DNA of 6,533 nt from Planctomycetales bacterium (lineage in GTDB: Bacteria > Planctomycetota > Phycisphaerae > SM23-33), in the NCBI GenBank assembly GCA_030631125.1, contig DAOVLS010000134.1, positions 1 to 6,533 of the forward strand, written 5' to 3'. The position numbers and the translations under genes are program-made. Below are positions 1 to 5,515 of this stretch, in pieces. Numbering within the stretch: the stretch's first letter is position 1; each line of letters starts with the position of its first letter. The notes under the pieces are model-generated. The model saw nothing but the letters and a program-made list of their open reading frames with translations. It made no database searches and was not told the DNA's origin.

Positions 1-359
1 ATGACGGCTGAAAATTCGTAATCGATACGATGCTCGTCCACACCGATGGTATAGTGATAATCGAAGGCCTTGATCGGCAGGCCGCCCCATTCGCCCTCCA
101 TCCTGTTGTATGAACATCGATTTTGCCCGCGATGGAGGCATTTGAAGTTGCTGAAGTAGTCGGCCATACCGGCGTCCGGCGCCGCGTTGAAATCCAGGCC
201 TTTGGCGCGTGCCCACGCGCTGATATCGGCCCGGCGACGAACGAACCGATTCGACCTGCGGACAAACATTACAGCCCGCGCGATCCTGTACACGAAAATC
301 AGCACCAGCAGCCCGACGGCGATAAGAAAGATTGTCCAGGGTGGTACAGGTATCGGCAT
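1..359 (-). CDS. Membrane-anchored protein of unknown function, C-terminus cut by the window edge
   Basis: The frame is open from an ATG at 359 to the left edge, giving 119 complete codons with no stop. Residues about 8-24 form one strongly hydrophobic helix (IFLIAVGLLVLIFVY), followed by an Arg-rich stretch (RRSNRFVRRR, 34-43). This predicts an N-out or very short N-tail anchor with the Arg-rich side in the cytoplasm. The soluble part carries ISAWARAKGLDF, CLHRGQNRC (Cys74 and Cys82), SYNRMEGEW and IKAFDYHYTIG. I recall similar blocks in hypothetical proteins of Planctomycetota and related bacteria, but know no assigned function. The start is supported by GGAG at 372-369, nine nt upstream. 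A second ATG at 364 is out of frame and soon reaches a stop. The gene follows the esterase by 84 nt and may have its own promoter (397-425). Its existence is well supported; its function is unknown. Confidence 0.8.
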   Translation of the reverse strand, partial: MPIPVPPWTIFLIAVGLLVLIFVYRIARAVMFVRRSNRFVRRRADISAWARAKGLDFNAAPDAGMADYFSNFKCLHRGQNRCSYNRMEGEWGGLPIKAFDYHYTIGVDEHRIDYEFSAV

Positions 360-396
360 CGCATAAATCTCCGAAAAAACCGATTCTTACGCGGGG

Positions 397-425
397 ATTA
401 TTGCCGAAACACGGGTTACAAGCAA
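397..425 (-). promoter_or_regulatory. Candidate sigma70-type promoter for the membrane protein gene
   Basis: On the minus strand there is TTGCTT (425-420), a 17-nt spacer, then AATAAT (402-397). The -10 matches 5 of 6 consensus bases and the -35 matches 3 of 6, at ideal spacing. It lies in the 84-nt gap between the esterase stop and the membrane protein start, leaving a leader of about 30 nt. A small hairpin (GGGTT/AACCC, 413-428) overlaps the -35. It has only five base pairs and no T-run, so it is not a convincing terminator. A single promoter match of this quality can arise by chance. Confidence 0.3.
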
Positions 426-443
426 CCCTCGCCACCTGACAAT

Positions 444-1289
444 TCAGAGATTCCGGGTCAGGAATCGCTCGATATGCCGGATGGACGTTTTCTGGGCATC
501 GGTTTCCGTACCGTACCCATAGCCGTGCTCGACGCCGGGAAGTACCTGGGCTTCTGCCAGGCCGCCCATTCGGTTGACCTTCTCGCACAATTCCTCTGAC
601 ACCGAAGCGGGGATAAGTTCGTCGGCTGCGCCGTGAATGATGAGTATCGGTGGTTCCGCGCCGGTGATTCGGTCTTCAATCGAGGCCTGGCGATAGAGGT
701 CGGGCGCCGCCGACTCCGGCTGAGGCATGAAGCACGGGTGGATAAGACCGGCGAGTTCAGGATTGGTCAATTTCGACAGGTGCACGGTAACGACAGGGCA
801 GTACACCGCCACTGCGTTCGGACGAGTGTCCGTAAGGGTCAATTCGTCAGTGAGGCCCAGTTCGTCCTCCCGCCCGATGGTAGCCAACATCAATACAAGA
901 TGTGCCCCTGACGAGGAGCCTACAGCAGCAACGCGCTCGGTCGAAAAGTTGTATTCGCCGGTATGTTGTCTGAAAAACTGCATCGCCAGGCGAACGTCCT
1001 CGACCTGGGCGGGGAACTTCCATTCGGGAGCGAAGCGGTACGTAGCCGATGCGCACGCATAACCAAGACCGCAGAAATGTCCCGCTACGTCGCGCCACTG
1101 CGCTTTGTCCCCGCCCCTCCACCCCCCACCATGGATGAACAGAATCCCGGCCCCGTTACCGTGGTTGGCCGGCAGGAAAACGTCTATCAACCGCCTGTCC
1201 GTGTGATCCCGACTATACGGAATGTTCAGAAATTCCTTCATGTCGCCTACCCCAAAGCAGCGGGTTACCGCTTTATCCTTTCCCCTCAT
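444..1289 (-). CDS. Alpha/beta-hydrolase, esterase/lipase-like (BD-FAE / hormone-sensitive-lipase type)
   Basis: This is a 281-residue putative carboxylic-ester hydrolase. The family signature is complete: oxyanion-hole HGGGW (53-57), nucleophile elbow GSSSG (124-128, Ser126), acid Asp223 in HGAADELIP, and base His255 in EHGYGYG. These residues are in the usual order for the alpha/beta fold, and the C-terminal helix (IRHIERFL) is present, so the enzyme looks intact. No signal peptide is visible, so a cytoplasmic location is likely. The HGGGW motif and length fit the esterase group that includes feruloyl/acetyl-xylan esterase-like and kynurenine-formamidase-like proteins; the substrate is not predictable. 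The start at 1289 overlaps the glycosyltransferase end by 17 nt and has GAGG four nt upstream. The ATG at 1241 (265 residues, GGGG eight nt upstream) is equally plausible and matches better where relatives usually begin (MKEFLNIPYS). Its placement suggests co-transcription with the glycosyltransferase, so a role in trimming or deacylating an envelope glycan is an inference. Confidence 0.9.
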   Translation of the reverse strand: MRGKDKAVTRCFGVGDMKEFLNIPYSRDHTDRRLIDVFLPANHGNGAGILFIHGGGWRGGDKAQWRDVAGHFCGLGYACASATYRFAPEWKFPAQVEDVRLAMQFFRQHTGEYNFSTERVAAVGSSSGAHLVLMLATIGREDELGLTDELTLTDTRPNAVAVYCPVVTVHLSKLTNPELAGLIHPCFMPQPESAAPDLYRQASIEDRITGAEPPILIIHGAADELIPASVSEELCEKVNRMGGLAEAQVLPGVEHGYGYGTETDAQKTSIRHIERFLTRNL

Positions 1290-2802
1290 CTCGCCTCTTT
1301 AAGATGGCATATCCGAACCTGTCCGGCAAGCGTTGATATGACTGGCGGGTCATTGATTCGAACTCGTCGGCCAGCCAGGGCGGCAGTATGTACGAACTGT
1401 TCTTGTGCCATAATACGAACATGGGGCGCCTGGCGGCGAAATCGTTCAGTACGACCCGGCGGGCCTGGGGTATCGCCAGAAAGGTCCAGAAGAAATACTT
1501 ACTCGCCGCCGGCCTGCGGGAATATGCCAGAACCTGCGTGCATCCCGAACCGCTGTCGCCGGCGACGAATACGTAATCGTCCGGGCCGGTTTGGTCACGC
1601 AGCCAGGTCCCCAGCATCCTGGGATAATCCTTCGGAGGCCCGGAAATCAACGCCCGGCGGAACGACTCATAAGGCAGGAAAAATACGACCACGGCTGCCA
1701 AGGCGCATATCGCCGACAGCCTGCTTTGCGATTCGCTGCGAGCGAATCGACGGATCAGCAGACTGATTGCGATTCCCGACGCAACGGCCAGGGGCGGGAT
1801 GACCTGCTTGAATTGATGCCCGTGGTAATTTCCCGAAATGTTCACGCCCACGAATTCGAACAAGACCCACAGCCCGATACCGACTACCGGAATACAGGCG
1901 TACCTGGCGCGCCGATACTGCAGGAAAAAAAGGCATAACAGCGGAGCCCACATAATCATACCCGTCTGCGACCAGGCGCGGCGGAAGCCCACAACCCGAT
2001 CAGCGGCGGATGTACTGTAACTGACGGCTACCGGGCCGAAATATAACAGCCAGGCGCCTCGAATATATTCCCATACTCCCACGCCGCCGGCGAGAAGCGG
2101 GATAAGGCTGACGCCGACGGCAATGATGATGCCTGTGCAGACGAGGATTGAATCGGCAGGAAATCGGCCTCGTTTCCGCACGCACAGGTAGAACAGGAAA
2201 AGTCCGGCGGCGCTGAAGACGGCTATCTGTTTGAAACTGATTGCAAACCCCATAGCCAGGCCTGCGGCGAACATACCGGTCAGGGACCACCGCCGCCGCT
2301 GCGCCCTCTGCGCCGAAATAACGGCAAGGGCGGACAGGGACACGAACAGGACCATAAAGGTCTCGGTCTGTGCGGCGAAAGGCCCATCCAGAAGCCACCA
2401 CGACATGCTCAGCCCGAAAAGGACCATCGCGAAAATACCTGCCCGGTGATCGAGCAGGTCGCGGGCGATTCGATAGACCACCACCGAGCCGCCCGACACG
2501 GCCAGGCATCCCAGCAGTCTCGGGAACCACACGTTAACATCGAAGAGCCTTGCGGAGACTGCGAAGAGGATGAAGATTCCCGGTGTCTTGTCGTCCACAA
2601 TGTCGCGGTAGGGCGCCTGGTCGTAATGGACCCACGCCTGCCCCAGGCAGTTCCATATACCCTCGTCGGTCCCCATGTTGGCGGCGAAACACGCCGCGCC
2701 GGCGACAACGGCGACGGCCAGAGCAACTGAAGCGACGGTGATCCGGCGGGCTGACGGTGAGGTGTTTTTCAGGACGGACTTTTCTCCGGTTGTGCCCGTC
2801 AT
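1273..2802 (-). CDS. Polytopic GT-C fold glycosyltransferase, family 39 / ArnT-PMT-like
   Basis: This is a 509-residue integral membrane protein with roughly eleven hydrophobic helices between residues 22 and 380, then a soluble C-terminal domain (about 385-509). Family features are visible: the acidic first-loop motif TDEGIW with Asp46-Glu47, DDKTPG (70-75, the counterpart of the D-x-K-P-P block), PRLLG with Arg95, QTETF with Glu147, and the late HQFKQVIPPLA segment (329-339). Such enzymes move a sugar from a polyprenyl-phosphate donor to a lipid, glycan or protein on the outer face of the cytoplasmic membrane. The acceptor cannot be told here. The start at 2802 lies 18 nt after the HEPN stop and has only a poor Shine-Dalgarno (AAGG far upstream), which suggests weak or coupled translation. 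The esterase start overlaps its last codons. The general family is quite certain; the exact subfamily is not. Confidence 0.88.
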   Translation of the reverse strand: MTGTTGEKSVLKNTSPSARRITVASVALAVAVVAGAACFAANMGTDEGIWNCLGQAWVHYDQAPYRDIVDDKTPGIFILFAVSARLFDVNVWFPRLLGCLAVSGGSVVVYRIARDLLDHRAGIFAMVLFGLSMSWWLLDGPFAAQTETFMVLFVSLSALAVISAQRAQRRRWSLTGMFAAGLAMGFAISFKQIAVFSAAGLFLFYLCVRKRGRFPADSILVCTGIIIAVGVSLIPLLAGGVGVWEYIRGAWLLYFGPVAVSYSTSAADRVVGFRRAWSQTGMIMWAPLLCLFFLQYRRARYACIPVVGIGLWVLFEFVGVNISGNYHGHQFKQVIPPLAVASGIAISLLIRRFARSESQSRLSAICALAAVVVFFLPYESFRRALISGPPKDYPRMLGTWLRDQTGPDDYVFVAGDSGSGCTQVLAYSRRPAASKYFFWTFLAIPQARRVVLNDFAARRPMFVLWHKNSSYILPPWLADEFESMTRQSYQRLPDRFGYAILKRRDEGKG

Positions 2803-2820
2803 AGGTTTTCGCTTAAACCT

Positions 2821-3297
2821 TCACTGTCCTTCCCGGCGATTATCCAAGCAAGCAAGAAACTCTCCGAGTTCGGTTTTCAACCGTTTGAACGTTTCTTCGG
2901 ATGTGAGCACCAGGGGGGACATCTGTTCCCAGTCGAGCACGACGGCTGTGGCATGTCGGGAGAAATGCCGGAAATTGAGGTGGTCCCTCAGGCGGACAGA
3001 CAGTTCCTCGGAGATTACGCCGGGGTGATTTTCTGTCTTCTCGGTCATAGCAGTCAGGAGATCACGATGCCATGAATCCGAATCCGGAATTTCTCCGTCG
3101 AGCGTCTTTGCGCATAGTTTGAATATCGCCTCGATCTCCGTGTAGAAGTTCTCCAGCATAAAGGCGAAAGACGACAACTCGAAACCCGTGGGGGAATATT
3201 CCTCGCTGATCGTAGCGAGAACATCCCTGTAAATATCCAGGTGCTCGTTAAGTCTTTCAAGTCGAATTTCTATCCGTTTGCGAAGATCATCCAACAT
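2821..3297 (-). CDS. HepT-like HEPN-domain protein, putative toxin RNase of an MNT/HEPN module
   Basis: This 158-residue, mostly helical protein has the look of the HepT-like HEPN family: a long N-terminal helix (1-32), FYTEIEAIFKL (51-61), SWHRDLLTAM (75-84), VISEEL (94-99) and the core LNFRHFSRHATAVVLDWEQM (107-126). The HEPN catalytic signature RX4H is present as Arg110-HFSR-His115, so metal-independent RNase activity is possible. The Tyr expected two residues after the His (RX4HXY) is Thr117 here. The start at 3297 lies inside the end of the nucleotidyltransferase gene (11-nt overlap) and has a strong AAAGGA eight nt upstream (3311-3306). A longer in-frame opening back to 3603 is only read-through over the antitoxin gene. 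By analogy with HepT/MntA the protein would cleave RNA when not neutralised. Activity here is inferred. Confidence 0.88.
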   Translation of the reverse strand: MLDDLRKRIEIRLERLNEHLDIYRDVLATISEEYSPTGFELSSFAFMLENFYTEIEAIFKLCAKTLDGEIPDSDSWHRDLLTAMTEKTENHPGVISEELSVRLRDHLNFRHFSRHATAVVLDWEQMSPLVLTSEETFKRLKTELGEFLACLDNRREGQ

Positions 3298-3568
3298 GCC
3301 GAAGGTCCTTTGATTCCCGGAGATAACGGACAAATGCACTTGGCTTTTCAAGATCGACAAGATCGAGCGAGCGACCAAGGACATCGGACGCCTCGCCCAT
3401 CGCTCTGAAAAACACTTTTGCAGGAAGCCCGACAACCGCCATGTCGATATCGGAATGGCGGCGAAGCGTATCTGTCGTAGCCGATCCGAAGACGTACACT
3501 TCCCTGGCCCCGTACGACTTGAGTATCTTCGCGGCATCTTTAATGCGACTTGCAAGTTCTGTGTCCAT
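3287..3568 (-). CDS. Minimal nucleotidyltransferase, MntA-like antitoxin of an MNT/HEPN module
   Basis: This 93-residue protein is a small polymerase-beta-type nucleotidyltransferase. It has a basic helix (1-19), then EVYVFGS with Gly28-Ser29, ten residues, and Asp40-x-Asp42 (HSDIDMAVVG), the canonical GSX10DXD active site. A third carboxylate is available in SLDLVDLE (Asp69 or Asp72). All metal-binding residues appear intact, so it should be enzymatically competent. In the characterised HepT/MntA pair the MNT protein silences the HEPN toxin by transferring AMP to a tyrosine next to the RNase motif. The gene order (MNT first) and the 11-nt overlap with the HEPN gene support translational coupling. 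The ATG at 3568 has GGGAG nine nt upstream and lies about 17 nt from the predicted transcription start. Other solitary minimal nucleotidyltransferases exist, but the paired HEPN gene makes the antitoxin reading the best one. Confidence 0.9.
   Translation of the reverse strand: MDTELASRIKDAAKILKSYGAREVYVFGSATTDTLRRHSDIDMAVVGLPAKVFFRAMGEASDVLGRSLDLVDLEKPSAFVRYLRESKDLRHVG
3306..3311 (-). promoter_or_regulatory. Ribosome-binding site fixing the HEPN gene start
   Basis: AAAGGA lies eight nt before the ATG at 3297, inside the last codons of the nucleotidyltransferase gene. It decides in favour of the 158-residue HEPN start over the longer in-frame opening. It also implies that toxin translation is fed by ribosomes finishing the antitoxin. 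Confidence 0.7.
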
Positions 3569-3580
3569 AGACTTCCACTC

Positions 3581-3609
3581 CCACGAATAACATTATACCG
3601 CATTCGTGG
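3581..3609. repeat. 8-bp perfect inverted repeat around the -10 box, candidate operator
   Basis: CCACGAAT (3581-3588) and ATTCGTGG (3602-3609) are perfect inverted copies separated by 13 nt. The centre falls within the TATAAT of the toxin-antitoxin promoter. A dimeric protein or protein complex bound here would cover the -10 and block RNA polymerase, a typical layout for autoregulated toxin-antitoxin operons. In a transcript arriving from ilvD the same arms could pair as an RNA hairpin. There is no T-run, so a terminator role is unlikely. The function is inferred; the symmetry is seen directly. Confidence 0.7.
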
Positions 3610-3621
3610 CCGGTCAGGCAG
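3592..3621 (-). promoter_or_regulatory. Promoter of the MNT/HEPN operon
   Basis: A perfect TATAAT lies at 3597-3592 on the minus strand. The best -35 is CTGCCT (3621-3616, 3 of 6 matches) at 18-nt spacing, so recognition would lean on the -10 and may need help. Transcription would start near 3585, giving a leader of about 17 nt that still contains the GGGAG ribosome-binding site (3582-3578). It sits entirely in the 60-nt gap after ilvD and is the only strong promoter-like element ahead of the module. It probably also serves the downstream glycosyltransferase and esterase. Confidence 0.6.
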
Positions 3622-3628
3622 AGCAATG

Positions 3629-5509
3629 TTACGACTTCGCTCTTCCGGGCCAGTCGAGGATTGCGCCGGTATCGGCGCTGGTTGCCTGGGCGGCGTATCG
3701 GCCTAGAGCGCCGGAGGTTATTTTCGGCGGGCGGGGTTTGTAGCGTTTTCGTCTTCGGTCGAACTCGGCCTTGGGCACTTTCGCGTTGATTTTTCCGCCG
3801 GGGATGTTGATTTCGATGATGTCGCCGTTTTTCAGCAGTCCGATCTCGCCTCCGGTGGCGGCTTCGGGGCTGATGTGTCCTATGCACGCTCCGGCGGTTC
3901 CTCCGCTGAAACGCCCGTCGGTAATCAGCGCGCACTTGTCGCCCAAACCCATCCCCTTGATATAACTGGTCGGGGCGAGCATTTCCTGCATTCCGGGTCC
4001 GCCGCGGGGGCCTTCGTTTCGGATGACGACCACCTCGCCGGGCTTGACCTTTCCGCCCAGAATCCCTTCGCAGGCGTCTTCCTGGCTTTCGAAAATCCTG
4101 GCCGGTCCTGTGAACTTGTACATCTTCTTTTCCACCCCGGCTATTTTAACGATGCCGCCTTTCGTGGCGATGTTGCCGTAAAGGACAGCCAGTCCGCCCT
4201 TTTTCGTAAAGGCCTTTTTCACCGGCCTGATTACGTCGTAAGGGTCGAAGGGACCGTCATTTATAACGGGCAGGTCTTCGGGTTCTTCGCCTCGCAGCAT
4301 GGCCTTGACGGCGGCGACGCTTCGTCCCGTTGCCTGCCAACCCTTGCGGTATATCTTTCTGGCGTCGTCGCAAGGCCTCTTTCCCCGCAACGACCAGTTG
4401 GCGACATTCCGCCCGAAAGGCCTACCTGTAACGGTCATATATTCGCCATCCAGGATACCGGGTTTGTCGTCTTCCAGTTGGCCGAGGATCGTGAAGACCC
4501 CACCGGCCCGCTGGAGGTCCTGCATGTGATACATTTTTCCTTCCGGCGTAGCCGACGGCGCGATCCGGCAGATATTGGGCGTCCGCTTGCTTATCCGCTC
4601 GACGTCGGCCAGTGTGAACTCCACGCCGGCTTCGTTGGCTATCGCCAGCAGGTGCAGGACGGTATTGGTCGAACCTCCCATCGCCATATCCAGCGTCATC
4701 GCGTTGGCGATCGCGCCGCGGGTTACGATCTGCCTCGGAAGCCAGGCCCAGGATTTATCGCACTTCTGGATCATCCAGCTTCTCACCATTTTGTAGGCCC
4801 GTTCGGCGGCGAGTGAGTAGAGCACCATCCTGGCCGGACTGGTCGCCAGAGTCGTCCCGCTTCCGGGGATCGCCAGACCGAGGGCTTCAGCCATACAGTT
4901 CATACTGTTGGCGGTGAACATCCCGCTGCAGGAACCGCAGGTCGGGCAGGTGTTGTTTTCGAACTGTTTCAGACCCCAGGACGTTATCTCGCGCTTTTCC
5001 CGTGCGGCAACGGCGTAGAACTGGTCCACCAGGTCAACATCCCGGCCATTGAGCCTGCCTGCCTCCATAGGCCCGCCCGTTACAAAGACCGTCGGGCTGT
5101 TCACGCGCAACGCGCCCATGAGCATTCCGGGTGTGATCTTGTCGCAGTTCGACAGGCAGATTATCGCGTCGAAGCCGTGCGCCATGCACATGCTCTCGAC
5201 GCTGTCGGCGATAAGTTCCCGGCTGGGAAGCGAATATTTCATGCCGGTATGCCCCATCGCTATTCCGTCGCAGATGGCGATAGTGTTAAAGACCAGCGGC
5301 GTAGCGCCGAAAAAACGTAACTTCTCCTTAATGAAATCCACGACCGCGTCAAGATGCACGTGGCCTGGGACAACATCCGTATGCGAACTGCAAATCCCAA
5401 TGAGAGGCTTGCGAAGGTCGGCGTCGGTCAGACCGGTCGCCTTAAATAATGCCCGGTGCGGGCTTCGACGGTGTCCTCTTTTAACAATATCGCTGTGCAT
5501 ACGCCTCAT
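3629..5509 (-). CDS. ilvD: Dihydroxy-acid dehydratase
   Basis: This 626-residue enzyme dehydrates 2,3-dihydroxy-isovalerate and 2,3-dihydroxy-3-methylvalerate to the 2-oxo acids that precede valine, leucine and isoleucine (and pantothenate). Cluster ligands are present: Cys40 in GICSSHTDVVPGH, Cys122 in SNCDKITPGML, and CPTCGSCSGMF (Cys188/191/194). The family signature CDKITPGMLMG with metal-binding Lys124, ICDGIAMGHTGM, and the C-terminal ALITDGRFSGGT with catalytic-type Ser535 are all intact. The length and the KYHM-like block (MYHMQDLQRAGGV, 326-338) fit the longer E. coli-type form, usually carrying a [4Fe-4S] cluster, rather than the ~555-residue form. That cluster assignment is inferred. 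The start at 5509 is set by GGAG nine nt upstream; the ATG at 5500 has a poorer site. It begins 6 nt after the preceding gene's stop. No other ilv gene lies in the window. Confidence 0.97.
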   Translation of the reverse strand: MRRMHSDIVKRGHRRSPHRALFKATGLTDADLRKPLIGICSSHTDVVPGHVHLDAVVDFIKEKLRFFGATPLVFNTIAICDGIAMGHTGMKYSLPSRELIADSVESMCMAHGFDAIICLSNCDKITPGMLMGALRVNSPTVFVTGGPMEAGRLNGRDVDLVDQFYAVAAREKREITSWGLKQFENNTCPTCGSCSGMFTANSMNCMAEALGLAIPGSGTTLATSPARMVLYSLAAERAYKMVRSWMIQKCDKSWAWLPRQIVTRGAIANAMTLDMAMGGSTNTVLHLLAIANEAGVEFTLADVERISKRTPNICRIAPSATPEGKMYHMQDLQRAGGVFTILGQLEDDKPGILDGEYMTVTGRPFGRNVANWSLRGKRPCDDARKIYRKGWQATGRSVAAVKAMLRGEEPEDLPVINDGPFDPYDVIRPVKKAFTKKGGLAVLYGNIATKGGIVKIAGVEKKMYKFTGPARIFESQEDACEGILGGKVKPGEVVVIRNEGPRGGPGMQEMLAPTSYIKGMGLGDKCALITDGRFSGGTAGACIGHISPEAATGGEIGLLKNGDIIEINIPGGKINAKVPKAEFDRRRKRYKPRPPKITSGALGRYAAQATSADTGAILDWPGRAKS

Positions 5510-5515
5510 AACGTT

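Noticed and set aside
413..428. Hairpin GGGTT/AACCC as a terminator after the esterase.
   Set aside because: Only five base pairs with no following T-run on the minus strand.
123..599. 158-codon plus-strand opening.
   Set aside because: It overlaps the real membrane protein and esterase genes on the other strand and has no family features.
963..1766. 267-codon plus-strand opening.
   Set aside because: Antisense to the esterase and glycosyltransferase, rich in Arg/Pro, no motif.
3298..3603. Upstream in-frame extension of the HEPN gene to an ATG at 3603 (260 residues).
   Set aside because: It runs antitoxin codons in another frame, its composition is unlike a protein family, and the 3297 start has a strong ribosome-binding site and matches the HEPN fold.
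3581..3609. Palindrome as an intrinsic terminator of ilvD.
   Set aside because: The loop is 13 nt and no T-run follows; the centred TATAAT makes an operator role more likely.
3875..4816. 313-codon plus-strand opening.
   Set aside because: It lies wholly opposite ilvD, which is unmistakable; the translation shows no family and reflects GC-rich antisense codons.
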